A DNA stretch of 64,000 nucleotides from Nelumbo lutea (GCA_022828595.1 JAKGHH010000004.1:85960270-86024269), one strand, 5' to 3'; shown: positions 21,300-33,534, counted from the first letter of the stretch. The notes: generated by a model from the letters alone, not told the origin. Program-made: numbers and translations.

Positions 21300-21870
21300 T
21301 GGAATTCAAAAGTATAATCAGGGATGTCGATGGCACTCCAAACCAAACTTGATTTGATCCAATTAAACCTGATCTGACCCATCTCATATACGGGTGCATC
21401 TATAGTCAAACAGGTGCTTTATATGTATAAATATTTCATTACTGCAATGGGGCTAGGCTTACCATCGTTCACTTCAATCCAAACCCAACCCTAAATTAAA
21501 CTCCATCAAGATCCGATCTTAACCCAATAGAGTCGGGTCAATGCGGGTTTCTGAATGGGTATGGGGCACCATCAAGTTTGAAACCCTTTTCGCATTCAGC
21601 TTTCAACACCCATTTCAATAGCTATCAAATACAACCAATGATAAGTGAAAAAAGACCAAACCCATTAGTCTCATCTCATCCACTAGGCCAGGCCTCTCTC
21701 GTTCCAGTGGGTCTCGCCTTGGGTTCTGGTTGGGAAGTGACAACTCGAACTTGGACCAATCAACGATTGGGCTACGACGTGTGACCATGAACCCACAAAA
21801 AAATTGCAGGTTGGTTGGGTCTAGTTTTGTAGGATACCCGGGACACCACATGACAGTCCCCATCCAAACC
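21300..21870. other. MITE-like unclassified sequence
   Basis: It contains GGATGTCGATGGCA, AACTTGATTTGATCC and GACCCATCTC motifs like the AGGGGTGTCAA-type hAT MITEs common in plants, but neither end could be fixed. No gene. Confidence 0.3.
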
Positions 21871-22348
21871 TCACATATTGGGAAGAGTTATAATCACAAG
21901 ATCAAGGGATTGATTATATATCAGAGGAAAGTATAATTAGACTTAATTGGATTTGTTAGAGACTTAGAGGTGTGATTTGTCTTTCTTCTTTAATTATGCT
22001 TTTTCTATCATAATTAGGACAAACAATAATTAAAGTTTAGAGAAAATCACAAGCGAATAGTAATCGCGTAAGGAGCTTTTGTTTTTGTAAGGACTACAGA
22101 GGGTGGCCCCCTGGGCCCTGGCCCTCTAGAGGTAAAGCATTGTCTCATTGACTGAGGTGACATCTTCATTTTCTAATGTTGTTGAGATATGTAATAAAGG
22201 TTCAGTTTGTTTGCAATGCTATTTTATTTGCACCGGTACAAATGCACGGAAGTGAAATGTGAAGTTTATAAGTTTTGATTCACTTTTACTTTGGCTCTTT
22301 TTTCTTCAGATTTCAATAAAATAAAATTTGGATTCAACTTATTTGCAT
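21871..22348. other. Intergenic, nothing recognised
   Basis: AT-rich sequence without repeats or frames that I can support. Confidence 0.5.
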
Positions 22349-22614
22349 CAAGGTTTTTAAAATCGACCTGGAGAATGAACCAGTTAAGAGTCTGATTCTT
22401 GGGTCAAATGGTCTGACTGTTCAAATCGAACAGTCAATCTGTTCTGATAAAAAAATAAAAAATAATCAAAATCGTTCAAACGGTTAACCAGCCGGGGTCA
22501 GTGGTTTGCTGACCAAAATCAATCATTTTTGGAGAAAAACGGAATCAATCACCTGATCTATTTTTCTCAGTTTTTCAGTCTAACCATTTGGTCTGGTTCG
22601 GTTTTAAAAACCAT
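22349..22614. mobile_element. hAT-like MITE, 266 bp
   Basis: Terminal repeats CAAGGTTTTTAAAATCGA (left) and CATGGTTTTTAAAACCGA (right, inverted). Flanking 8-mers ATTTGCAT (22341-22348) and TGATGCAT (22615-22622) match at only 5 of 8. The interior is rich in GGTCAA/GTCTGA and non-coding. Confidence 0.65.
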
Positions 22615-23996
22615 GTGATGCATATTGTATTAGTATTGAAGGCCAACGCAATAATAAATGCAGAGAGAGTTAGGAGATTTTAAGAACTTTAAATGTTACA
22701 ATCATCCTCACATAGCTATATATCTGTGAAACGTTAAATCGAACAAAATAGGAAAAAAAAAAAGAGTATCCATGGTTGGAAAGTGATATACCCAAAAGTC
22801 TACCATGAGGCTTTCCCTCTCACTCCTCACTAACAAATTAATGACAATCCAAATCTCAACCAACCTAGCGATCCCAACTATCTAAATTTTCTATTGGAAT
22901 GCTAGAAGAAGGCTCCAGACAGAAAGATTGTCCAATGGGGGTTGTTGAAAAATCAGATTATTTGATTCTGATGTTCCTAAAAGGCAAGCTCTTTGGTAGG
23001 ACCCATTGGTTGTGGGTCCCGATCCAGAATATAATATAATATATGCAGACAGGTCTAGCTGTTTTGGGGACCCGAAAGCCTTCTAGCTATGGCTGAATTC
23101 TAATGAAGATAATAGTAACAATGAACATTAATAAAATTTCAAAATCACCATTAAAAGGAGTCAAAATGATCAATTATTTCTATGGTGATTGGTGAGTCCA
23201 TATACCTGCTATAAAAAACTTAAAAAAAAAAAAGAAACATTAGGTAAAGAATTTCCAGATTCACACACACAGGCCAACTGAAAGATAATGGCTCTTTTTG
23301 CCACATGGCAAAGAATTTCCAGGATCAAGCTCGTCACATGGATAGAAAAAGATGTGGAAAACCACAAACATCTATTCTTTTTTCCCACCTAACTTTAATT
23401 CAACTCAACTCAGCCACTGTGCTGCATACCAAGTGAAAATAAACAAATGTATCCATTTTAATTAATATGAATATATTTTGTGTGAGACTTCAAAATAGTT
23501 TCTTTTTCTATAAAGAAAGTTTAAGTTAAGTTGAATAATTTGGCAAAATTTTTCAATTTTCAATAAAACTAAAGAAAATACTAAACTAGCTAATTATTAA
23601 ATAATTATATATGTGTGTCACATTCTCTAACCTAATTTTAGGTAAGAAAAATATAAACCCAACTTATAATAGAGTGCATATGGAAGCAATATAAGTATAC
23701 AATTAAATACATAATATATAATACATACAAAATACAAGGCTTTGCACTCTATATATTTATATTTATACTCCTCCCAAACTGAACCTTATGGGAATGAATT
23801 TGCTAGTCAGGTTGTTTAGCAAACTTCCCTAAACAGCCAATGAATCCTACTAAGTGGCAAATTAGTTTAAAACTCAAAAAGGTGTCGGTCTGTCATAGAT
23901 CTCTTCTCCACTTTATTTTTGCAAGAGAAGTTTTGGCCTAAAAGGCTTGCCATGTTTAGAAATTAAGCCTACTCTACGAGTAGGTTTACATTAAAA
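22615..23996. other. Intergenic, AT-rich, nothing recognised
   Basis: No gene, domain or bounded repeat seen. Confidence 0.5.
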
Positions 23997-24329
23997 TAGG
24001 GGTGCAATCAAATCAAGCTCTTAGGCTCCAATTTGATTAGGTTCAGTTTGAGTTCAGTTCTAATTGAGTTCCAATCAAGCTCAAATCTCATGGTAATCTC
24101 AATTAGTTATTCGAATATACTATATATTATAAAAATATTATATATATTTATAAAACATAAAAATATATTCATTTTTGTCAAACTCATCAAATATTTAATC
24201 AAATCGAGCTCGAACCAAAAAATAAAGTTTGAATCAAACTCAAGTTTGATCTCAAACCTAGTAGCATTTATGTCATGCCGAGCCAAGACATGCCAAAGTT
24301 CGGCTCTGCTTGACTTGATTGCACCCCTA
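23997..24329. mobile_element. hAT-type MITE, 333 bp
   Basis: Terminal inverted repeats TAGGGGTGCAATCAAATCAA and (inverted right end) TAGGGGTGCAATCAAGTCAA differ at one base in 20. Flanking 8-mers CATTAAAA (23989-23996) and TATTAAAA (24330-24337) match at 7 of 8. The interior is AT-rich with no transposase. Confidence 0.88.
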
Positions 24330-24387
24330 TATTAAAATTTAAAACTTCAAACAGCTAGCATTAGTTGTTAAAAAATAGAGCATATCA

Positions 24388-24684
24388 AGGTCCATTTGGT
24401 TCATTCTGATTCTAACTATTTGGTTGGACAGAATAGGATTCCAATTCTCATTCCTAGTGGAATGGCATTCCCCCATTTGAGGGAATAATCATTTCAGCCT
24501 CCCACATTGGGAATGAAAATTTCATTCCGGCTGACAAAAAAATCTATTTCTCTTTGCCTAACACCAACCCTTCTTAGATGTCATTCATATCTTATGGGAT
24601 CTGATTTTAAGTACTGAATAGGTGATTCCAATTCCAATTCTAGGGAATTTTGATTTCAATTACAATGGCAATTCAATTGGACCC
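24388..24684. mobile_element. PIF/Harbinger-type MITE, 297 bp
   Basis: The ends are AGGTCCATTTGGTT and the inverse of GGGTCCAATTGAATT, flanked by TCA on both sides (24385-24387, 24685-24687). The interior repeats GGAATG/ATTCC motifs. It belongs to the same broad GGGTCCGTTTGG family as 56843-57125. Confidence 0.72.
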
Positions 24685-25275
24685 TCAATATATTAAAATA
24701 AAAACCAAACCAAGCATCGACAAGGAAAGCTGGTTTGATGACATTTTCATATATGCAAGATAAACCTATTTGGTAAGTTTTATATTAAAATTTTAAGATT
24801 TTGAACAATCAAAATTAAACCAAAAAAGCTAATTGGGTAGTGGGTTAGGTAACTCATCTGTCAACAACCCAATGAAATAGTCAAAATTATATGAATCCCA
24901 GGATCCATCGGTTCAACCATCCGGCTCAACGACTATTAGAACATTAGGGCTTATAGCTAACATTGACAATGAGATTGGACATGTACCCAATCCAATATCT
25001 GATGGATGGTTTGGATGAACCAAAAGATTCTTCTACACCTTCCACATTTTACAAATAGGTAGGTTATGTAGGGAAGTTTGGCCACCATTTCCCCTTTTTT
25101 TATATTAAAAAATTGGGCAGAACAAGCTTTCTGGTGACGTCATAGAAAGAGATGGTAAGCAAACATTTTTCTTTTCCCGTTACTAACAAAATCCATCTTT
25201 CAATTGGGACTACTCTTTGTTTTTACGGAGTATTAAATTAATACACACAAGGGGAGTATGGGGTGGAGACCATAA
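24685..25275. other. Intergenic, nothing recognised
   Basis: No gene or bounded element seen. Confidence 0.5.
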
Positions 25276-25596
25276 GGTTGTCAACTAGTCGGGTCTGACC
25301 TGACGGACCTGACAGGACCGAACCGATTGTATCAGTTTTGGTTTCAGGATTTTGACCAATGATGGGGCCGGTTTTACTCTGTTCCAAACTTATTCAGACC
25401 CAACTAGAGAATCAATCATTTGGTTTTAGGTCTATCGGGTCAGATCCAATAAACCCGAGAAGCTCGATTAGTTCAGTTTTAAAATAAAAAATTACAGGCT
25501 CTATAGGGTCTGGTTCAGTTGCTGGAATACATTTCTTGTGAGTTCGAGATCAGTTCTACCCTCTCCCGACCCAGATCCGACCTGTTGACAATCCTA
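25276..25596. mobile_element. hAT-like MITE with GTTGTCAAC termini
   Basis: The left end AAGGTTGTCAACTAGTCGGGTC and the inverted right end TAGGATTGTCAACAGGTCGGATC (approximate) are similar. The interior is rich in GGGTC/GACC. Convincing target duplications were not found, so ends are approximate. Confidence 0.55.
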
Positions 25597-25747
25597 GAGA
25601 GTAGAGACTAGAGACATAACAGAGTGCACCATGAGAACCTATGTTAGTTATATGGGTTTGATCGTATGCCTTCATTTTTGGAGGGACACTAAGTAACCAT
25701 CTTTAACGAATACCGGGTCGTCAGCACTTGTGGCCCAGATGGAATTA

Positions 25748-26174
25748 GGGGTGAGTATTTTGTTTATTCGGTTTAAAACCGAATTAAATAAACCACAATT
25801 TTAAAAATTAAACTAAAAAAATAAAAATAAAAATGAAATTGAAATTTAGAAAAACCGAAATAAACAAAATGGAAAATTTCGGTTCGATTTTTGGTTAAAA
25901 CTGAATTTTAATAATATATACTCTATTATATATATTATAACATATAATATATAATATATATTATGGAATCAAATATCAGTATATTATATATTAATATATA
26001 AATATATTATATATTATATATTACATATAATAATAAAAAGTTTGGTTAATTCCGTTAGCTGAAATTCTAATTTTAAAAATCAAAATAAAAAACCGAAAAA
26101 ATCAAATAAAAAAAAAACTAAAACCGAAAATTTTGAATCGATTTTTTTTATTTTAACCGAATTGGGCTCATCGT
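25748..26174. mobile_element. Probable MITE, AT-rich with CGGTTTAAAACCG ends
   Basis: The left side has TAGGGGTGAGTATTTTG then TTCGGTTTAAAACCGAATT; the right side has AACCGAATTGGGCTCATC. The inverted similarity is limited and no target duplication was found. Confidence 0.4.
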
Positions 26175-26946
26175 TGTTGGAAAAATAGGTGTAGTACATC
26201 CTGCCAAAACTGCTTGGAAGCTAAACAAAAAGGTGCACATCACGCTCACAAGGGACTACCAATTATAATAGTGGAGGAAGGTGCGGATTGTTTCATGTGT
26301 ACATGCCCTTATGTGTCGGGCCACAGACGTGATACAATGGCGATTACACATGAAGCAAGACTGTAAGGTGAAGCCAATCTCTGCAACTCTGATCGCTAAA
26401 ATGGCAAAATGACAGTTCAATGCATTATTTGCAAGGCATTGATGAGCTCTGAATGACTAAAGAATCTTGCACATGCTTACTGAGTCGATCTTCTTCTTAT
26501 GTTTAATCTTCAAGTTCCCCTCTTCATAAGACCCTATCATAAAAGAAGGTTTTATATTGAAAATTATAATTGAACATATGTCAAATCCAAAGCTCCTAGT
26601 CTCCTACTCGATTATTCAAATGATTTCTGCATTCTCTTTCGATAGGAAAGTGATTTCTGTTTTCAACCACCCCATATAAAACTCTGAATGTGAAAATTAA
26701 ACAAAAAATAATATATTTTGAGACTTTTGGTTTGATTTGGACTGTAGTTAGAAACCAACTCTATTGCATTTGACTTGAAATCCGACTGACCCACTCGGGG
26801 TTGGCAGATCAAATCCAATCCCTATCAAATTTTATAAATATTTGGATCTCATCAAATTCAACCATTGGTTTCTTCAACAAGGAAATCTCCCTTCTCTGAG
26901 TAGCTTCTTTCTGAGTTCAGCTTCAGTCACTGCAAGACCGGTACAC
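26175..26946. other. Intergenic, nothing recognised
   Basis: No gene or bounded repeat seen between the MITE and the TRIM. Confidence 0.5.
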
Positions 26947-27404
26947 TGTTACGATCCATTTGTCCCATGTTGGTAGTATGGGATACTAATGTGAGTTATC
27001 TCACATCTGTAGTATAGGATGCTGTTGTGGGGTATATATGTGTTTGGGTTCCCTTCCTTTAATAACTAGCTTTTGGGGGTGAGTTCTCCTAAGGCACATA
27101 ATAAATGGTATCTGAGCCTACATTTGCTTCCCAGTTGCAATCGTGCGGCACAGGTGGTGATGTTGATATTGTAGTGTTCGACCGGGACTAGATGGACTAG
27201 TGCAAATCCAACCTGTTTGGACGCCGGGACTGCAGTGCATGGTGGAATGTTAAGACCCATTTGTCCTATATTGGTAGTATGGGATGCTAATGTGAGGTAT
27301 CCCACATTGGTAGTATGGGATGTTATTGTGGGGTATATATGTGCTTGGATTCCCTCCCTCTAACAGCTAGCTTTTAGGGGTGAGTTCTTCTAAGGCACAT
27401 AACA
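26947..27404 (+). mobile_element. TRIM (terminal-repeat retrotransposon in miniature), 458 bp
   Basis: Two 157-bp LTRs (26947-27103 and 27248-27404) start TGTTA and end TAATA/TAACA. Between them are 144 bp with no coding capacity. Two bases after the first LTR, TGGTATCTGAGCC (27106-27118) matches the initiator-Met tRNA primer site with one mismatch. A short purine tract GGTGGAA precedes the second LTR. Flanking 5-mers TACAC (26942-26946) and TACTC (27405-27409) match at 4 of 5. All parts needed in cis for retrotransposition are present and all proteins are lacking. Confidence 0.9.
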
Positions 27405-27563
27405 TACTCTTTACAGCCTTGCATTAGGAATATCTCCGTATTTATGTGCTTTATTTCATGGGGAGATATACCCAATGCAAGGTTGGGAGAGGTTGTTCGA
27501 GTGGTGTGAGCACTAACTTGCACTGACTAAAGCCAATCTCCTTCCTATATAGCTAGGATTAGG

Positions 27564-28727
27564 TGTCTCAACGAATCGATTTTGGGTTTAACCCCATCCA
27601 AAACAAAACCAATCTGGATGGATTGCACAAACCAATAAGACGTAATGAATTGGACCATTCCAGATGGATTGAACCAATATTTGGTCCATGGTCCATTAAT
27701 GGAAGATAAGAATACAAGTGCCAATGGACCAGGTTTGAGTTGGAACTAATCTAAGTTAAAAGCAACTTTAACCAAGGTTTTAAATTTCACAACATATCGG
27801 CCAATACATATCGTTTCGGAAGAGTTCTGATACATGAAACATGTATAACTAGATGGTTTTGTGTTTTTTTGTTCGTATCGGCTGATAGAACCCAAAACGG
27901 GCTGATACACATTATGTATCAACCGGTTTTAATTTCCCTCTCATTTTTAAATTTAATTCGTCTCTTTTCTCTCTCTCACAAACCAAAGGTAACAAGTTTC
28001 GACCCAAGACATTTGCTTACAACAATAATTAATTAACCATTATGCCAACCTTAATTGCTTATTAAAGCATGTTTTTTTTTATACTGAAAGTAATCTTTCT
28101 TGCCTTGGTGGATGTTTCCCAACAAATGCTAAAATTTGATTATTAATATTTTATATAATAATAAGATGAACACAAATTATATTTATTTATTAAAATTTAA
28201 GGTATATATTAACTTGTATACATAATAAATATTATCTAAATCTATATATAATAAATATTAACTAATAAATCACTTCAAAAAAATATTAACTAATAAATAT
28301 TAGTATACACACATACATTTTAGTTCTATTATTTTTCAATGGTTATTAATTATATCTCGATTCTTTATATAAATCATTAAAGAATGGTTTTTATGTTTAA
28401 ATAAATTAGGTATAAACTTATAATCACATAAAACTCATTTTTATTGTTGTTCATATTTTTTAAGGATTTTTTTTTTTTTTGGATTTTCTAGTGTATCCAT
28501 GAGTATCATGATTTTTCATATGCATCTATGTGTTTCCAAAGCATATCTCGATACGACTCTTAAAATTACATTTCCAATACACCTTACATTTCTAATACTT
28601 TGAACCTTGATTTGAACAAATTGGATGGTCTAGACATTGAATTGGACCAATCCAAAATGGTCCAAAGTATTCATTGGATTGGATTGGATCTTGTCCATCT
28701 GTAATGGACCAATCCAACATGCTTATG
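27564..28727. repeat. Dispersed repeat interrupted by an hAT-like element
   Basis: Sequence rich in TTGGTCCA/GGATTGG lies on both sides of the insertion at 27773-28609. The right part is the reverse complement of part of the repeat at 20214-20463. The left end AGGTGTCTCAACGAA resembles hAT MITE termini. Boundaries are approximate. Confidence 0.5.
27773..28609. mobile_element. hAT-like non-autonomous element, 837 bp, nested
   Basis: The ends are CAAGGTTTTAAATTTC and, inverted, CAAGGTTCAAAGTATTAG. Subterminal CGATA/TATCGG motifs occur at both sides. Flanking 8-mers ACTTTAAC (27765-27772) and ATTTGAAC (28610-28617) match at 6 of 8. It is AT-rich with no transposase. It resembles the nested element at 7637-7871 in terminal sequence. 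Confidence 0.68.
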
Positions 28728-28977
28728 GCATCTACTCTGTTCATCCAGTACAGTTGAAACCTTTGAGGCATACCATTGAATCAACCAATAGTAACAGATG
28801 AATGTGTATATCTATATCTATATTAAAATGCAATGTGCCAAGGTGACACTTTTCTGCTTTGTGATTTATTCTTAAAGTTAGTTTATCTTTTTTTTTTCTG
28901 GTTTCTTCTCAAAGGAATATATCTTTTTTCTTTTTTTTTTTTTTTGAATTTTAAAATTGAACAAAATAATTCAAGTA

Positions 28978-30026
28978 ACCAATCATTTTTAAAACTTTTA
29001 ACACTCCTCATTAATACACCATTAACTCTCTCACTCTCTCTCGTTAACACTTTTAATAATCTCTCCTCATTAATTATGGTAACTCTCCTTCAATTACTCA
29101 TGCCACTAATTCTCTCACATTACCATTACTCTATTAAATTGCATAAAATACATTAACTTTATTTACATATATTCATTTCAATTTAATTATAATTTTATAT
29201 ATGTTAGTTATATTTGCATTAAAGCATAATTATTAGTAAAGAGTAAAGATTAATTATATTGAAATTGAAATATTCAATGATACCAATCATTTTTAAGACT
29301 TTAAACACTCCTCATTAATAAACTTGTTCATGGGCTAGGTTTCGACAGGTTCGGGCCGATCTTTGTCTTTGCATTAACAGCATATACCCAAGCCCAAGCC
29401 CAAGCCCAAGCCTAAGCCCAATCAGAAAATTGAAAAAATATTTTTTTTCTTTTTTATTCAATAAAATTTGTTTTATTTATATTTAAAACCTTAAAACCTA
29501 AAAAATAATGAAAGATCTCACTATTACTAGAAGAAAGATAAGAATAACAAAGATATATATATATATATATATATAATATTTTTATTATACAAAGACATTA
29601 TCAAGTCGAGCTTGGGCTTGGGCCGAGCTTTTCTGAGAAAGCCCGAGCCTGAGCCCATGGGCCTGATATCTTGTCCAAGCCCAACTTAGATCGAATCGGG
29701 CTAAACCAGCCCGCTAGGCTACCCGACCCGTAAACATTGAACAAATCCATTCATTAATACACCATTAACTCTCTTCCCCCCCCCCTTTCCCATTAACTCT
29801 TTTAATAATCTCTCCTCATTAATTATGCTATTAACTCTCCCTCAATAATCCATGCCACTAATTCTCTCTCATCTCCATTACTCCATTAAATTGCATAAAA
29901 TACATTAACTTTATTTACATATATTCATTTAAATTTAACTATAATTTTATATATATTAGTTATATTTTCATTAAAGTGTAATTATTAGTAAAGATTAATT
30001 ATATTGAAATTGAGATATTCAATGAT
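28978..30026. repeat. Tandem duplication of a 304-bp unit within the Helitron
   Basis: Unit A is 28978-29281. Unit B starts at 29282 with the same ACCAATCATTTTTAA sequence and runs to about 30026, lengthened by a 430-bp insertion at 29321-29750. The units remain easily alignable along their length. Confidence 0.85.
29321..29750. mobile_element. MITE inserted in duplicated unit B, 430 bp
   Basis: Identical 9-mers TCATTAATA flank it (29312-29320 and 29751-29759). The equivalent position in unit A (about 29007-29020) shows the empty site with one copy of that 9-mer. Ends are AACTTGTTCATGGGC and, inverted, ATGGATTTGTTCAATG. It is rich in AAGCCC/GGGCTTG and non-coding. The target size fits hAT (8) or Mutator (9). 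Confidence 0.82.
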
Positions 30027-30482
30027 ATATTATTACGCTAAATAATCTACTTCCTTTCAAAATTATAATAATTTATATTCCATTTGAAAATAATAAAAAG
30101 TAATCAACCGTAATAAAAATAACTTAGTAAGTTACTTAAATAAAATGAAAATAATTATTAATTATTGTTATTGATAAAAATATTTTTATTAATATAATAA
30201 AAAGAATTTAATTAATAAAATGAATAAGATAAACAAAAAACTAATATCAATTTAAAATTAATATAAAACTAATAAAAATTATCAAACAATTATTAGTTTT
30301 ATAATTAAATTTTATTGATATAAAACCAACATAAGTTCCACTAAAGAAATAAAAATTTATATAAATTTCATAAAGAATTTAAATATAATAAAAACTTAAT
30401 ATACTTAAATATATTTATTTTTTACTAATTTTAAATGTAGTTTAATTATTTTAAAATCAATTTCAATTTCATTTACAAATAA

Positions 30483-30880
30483 GGAAAATTACAAAAAACC
30501 TCATTGGGTTTTCTAACAATCCTATGAAACTCCCTAGTGTTTTGACCTTAACAAAATCTCCCCTATTGTTTTGAAAAAAGATGCGAATACCTTTGTTTCA
30601 TCAGCTTTCCAAATAAAAAATGTTGATATAAATCATTAGTTTTACTTCACTTCAGCCTTTCTACCTTATCTTGTCCAAGAAGAGTAAGGAGAATTATTCT
30701 TTTAACAATGATAATGCATTAACAATGATAAAACTTCAATGTCTTTGTTACCGAAAAGCCAAGGGAAATGAGGTATTTGCACCTTTTTTCTCAAAACCAT
30801 AGGAGAGGCCTTTGCTAGGGTCAAAACACAAAGGTGGTTTATAGAATTGTTTTAAGATGATTTTTTTTAATAATTTTACC
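30483..30880. mobile_element. Mutator-like MITE with long terminal repeats, 398 bp
   Basis: About 115 bp at each end are inverted relatives of each other (GGAAAATTACAAAAAACC... against GGTAAAATTATTAAAAAAAA...). The shared stretches include GTTTTGACC and AAAACCTC/AATACCT blocks. Flanking 9-mers TACAAATAA (30474-30482) and TAGAAATAA (30881-30889) match at 8 of 9. Long inverted ends with 9-bp targets are typical of Mutator-like elements. It is nested in the Helitron. Confidence 0.8.
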
Positions 30881-31162
30881 TAGAAATAATACAAAATAAT
30901 AATAAACCAATAAAAATTCTTTTTCAAAAATAATAAAAGTTTGCATTAAGATACAAAAAATAATACAAATTTATCTAGAGAATACGAAATTGGCCACTCT
31001 CACTAAAGCACAACTTAAATTGTGATTGGATAACTAGGCATAATCCCAAAAATAATACATAAATTGAACTTAGATGGACACCACTTAATTGGAAATGTCA
31101 TAGGGCTCTATATTCAATTTTGCTTATAAATAAAGCCAGTGCGTTGCACGGGTCTTGACTAG

Positions 31163-32384
31163 TATAACTCTTATATAATATCCAAGGTAAAAGAGTCAGA
31201 TTAACTCACCTATTTCCCTTGCATGGATTGCGCTGATTAAGGCTAGAGGTTGGTAACATTTCAATGGTCCCCTCCAAGTTTCTTTATTTTAACATAACAA
31301 CGTTATAGTCTAGGGTTCAATTCGCTAGTATTTCTGTGTAAAGAGAGGACATATCTACCTAATACTTATTGACTATGAAATTTCGTTTCATATAAGACTA
31401 TAATAGTTTAAAGAGAACTAGTGCAAGAGTATGTGTGCAAGATTAAAGGGTGAAACCAAACAAGAACATATCCACTTCATATAGTATAGATGTACATTAG
31501 GGTGCATGGTTTTAAAAGCCAACTTAGAAATGGAACCACTTTGACCACTATGGCCACTAGTTCCTGGGTAAAACAGTCTGACCATCCAATCCCAACCCCA
31601 GTCAAAACAGTTTTTGGTCAAAAACTAGACCAGAGTCATAACCAGTTCCCAGATCAAACGGTCTGATTATACAAAAACCTTCCCTGAAGTTTCTGACAAT
31701 CATAAAAATTTCCACTATAGTTTTATTTTAACAAAAACCTCCCATAGATTTTTAAAGAAATCAACAAAAACCTCCCTTCCATCAATGTCCAAGACGGAAA
31801 ACACTAAACAGAAGAATCATTTTTTCAATACCTATTTTACCCTTTTGCAAATTAGTTTGCATCTATTTTTATTGAAATAATACCCTTGCTGACATGTTAA
31901 TACTCTTTCCTCTCCCGTCCACCTCTTTACCCCTGAACTCCATTGTCTGAAGAATAGGAACACAACATTGATTTCACCAATCCAAACCCATTATTCAGCT
32001 CTCATTTCTTCTCCTCTCTCCTCACCGTCCCTACACAATACACTGAACTACCACCGGAACCACCTCTCTATGGGGGCGGTTCGGTGTTATATTCCAACAT
32101 ATGAAATTAATCCAGGTCTCTCTTTTAACCCCGAGAACATGAAATTAATCCAACCGTATTCCAATTGAATAGAACATGGAATCTGATTAATCTTTGACTG
32201 AAATTTGAGGAACATGAAATTAATCTATTTTTTTATTTTCCTCTACCACTATTGCTTTCTCCTTCGATGTGTGAGTTGGTTTAACAGAGTTCTGCTTCTC
32301 CTCCAACCCGAGAGATCTCCCTAATGATCCTGGGTCTTCTCCGTAGCCACCTGGGAAGGCCTCCTTATTGCAACCTGCTTCCAA
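31163..32384. other. Intergenic with MITE fragments
   Basis: 31505-31680 resembles the interior of the GGTTTTAAAA hAT MITE (22349-22614). 31680-31860 resembles one arm of the Mutator-like MITE at 30483-30880 (AAAAACCTCCC repeats). No gene seen. Confidence 0.45.
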
Positions 32385-33000
32385 TTGCAGTTTGAGCTCC
32401 CTGCAACTCCACCCTTAGAGGTTTCTCTATTGTTCCTTCTTTCTGGGTTTGGACTTCAGCCACCACTCTTGTTGAGTTATTTTCGTCTTCCTCACCTTCC
32501 TGTCTTCTTGTTTCTATTCCGCTACTATATTTTGTCACAACCCAGCCAGAACCATTCCTCCTTTTCTTCCTCTTTGGCGAATAGGCGACTGGTTCTCAGT
32601 CGATTGAACTTCTTCTGCAGTAGGAAATGTTGTTCTTTACTTCTCTCCTCTGAGAATAGTCTTGAGTTTCTTTCCTCCCAAACGGTCCAGCAAATGGCAG
32701 TCCTTCCACATCTCCATATTATTTCCTCCCTCTTCTTTGGCCAACTAAAGAAAGTAGAAGAAAACAAGCTTTGCATAGTTGGTGGAGGGGTCCACCTGCA
32801 TCCAAACTAAGTGTAAAACCATTCCCAAATACCTTTAACAAGGTTGCAGTAAATTAGTAAGTGATTTCAAGACTCACCATCGGCCTTACAAAGAATACAC
32901 CAATGAGGGGATAAATAGTTTTCAGGTTTGTTTCTTTGAAGTAAATCACAAGTGTTGACTTGATTCTTTCCAAAAAAGCATCCCAACCCTTGGTGGAATA
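32385..33000 (-). mobile_element. LINE C-terminal fragment, minus strand
   Basis: The minus strand encodes KNQVNTCDLLQRNKP, CILCKADGES*NHLLIYCNL and IWEWFY, then TAICWTVWEERNSRLF. These are the zinc-binding domain and the end of an L1 protein without RNase H. At least two stops or shifts are present. No poly(A) tail is evident. Confidence 0.75.
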
Positions 33001-33029
33001 GGTTTCCCCCATACCTTTTTTGTAGGAAA

Positions 33030-33125
33030 TCAAAAGTGTAGAATTTCAAAATGCAAATGGCAAGATTCGAACCCATGACTTTTTTCCCATGCATATTGTC
33101 TTGTTACCATTAATCCATTTGATTA
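33030..33125 (-). mobile_element. tRNA-derived SINE-like remnant, minus strand
   Basis: The minus strand shows an A-box-like GGATTAATGGTAAC followed about 40 bases later by an intact B-box-like GGGTTCGAATC. No tRNA cloverleaf forms, so it is a SINE head rather than a tRNA gene. Confidence 0.45.
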
Positions 33126-33534
33126 TTTGTATTCATTTATGAATCTTTAATGTACATATTGCATTAACTTTTTTGATAGGTACACAGTTATTGATAAAAA
33201 AAAACAATTTTTTATAGGTATACATATTGCATTTATGAACATGTCTTTCAAAGAAAATGTGAGTTGGGAGGTTTGAAACCTAGTCAATTACATTAAAAAT
33301 TAAAGAACTAACCATTTATCCACCACATTCAAGTATAACAGTATTTGTATAATTTACTATTTATAGTATTTATGTGTCCTATGGTATACATACATATTTA
33401 TATATGCCATATCATCATGATTTGACCTCCAATTTAACCGCAGTTGAACCTTTGACCCATGAACCTCTCCCTTTTCCAGTTCTATATTTGGTATTGTTCT
33501 CTAAACACTAGTCCTAATACAAATAGAATTGCCA

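Larger units (their letters stand above)
28811..31162 (+). mobile_element. Candidate non-autonomous Helitron, 2352 bp
   Basis: It begins with TC after an A (A|TCTATATCTATATTAAAATG). It ends CTAG followed by T (31159-31162|T), the A|TC...CTRR|T insertion pattern of Helitrons. About 10 bases before the CTAG there is a short hairpin, GTGC-GTT-GCAC (31139-31149). There are no terminal inverted repeats or target duplications. There is no Rep-helicase, so it would depend on an autonomous element. The interior holds a tandem duplication and two MITEs. Confidence 0.75.

Noticed and set aside
26947..27404. Cassandra-type TRIM with 5S RNA promoter
   Set aside because: No 5S rRNA internal control sequence is visible in the LTRs.
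32385..32810. Leu/Ser-rich plus-strand protein
   Set aside because: It is the complement of a LINE C-terminal fragment on the minus strand.
33030..33125. A tRNA gene on the minus strand
   Set aside because: There is a B box but no cloverleaf, acceptor stem or anticodon arm; better explained as a SINE head.
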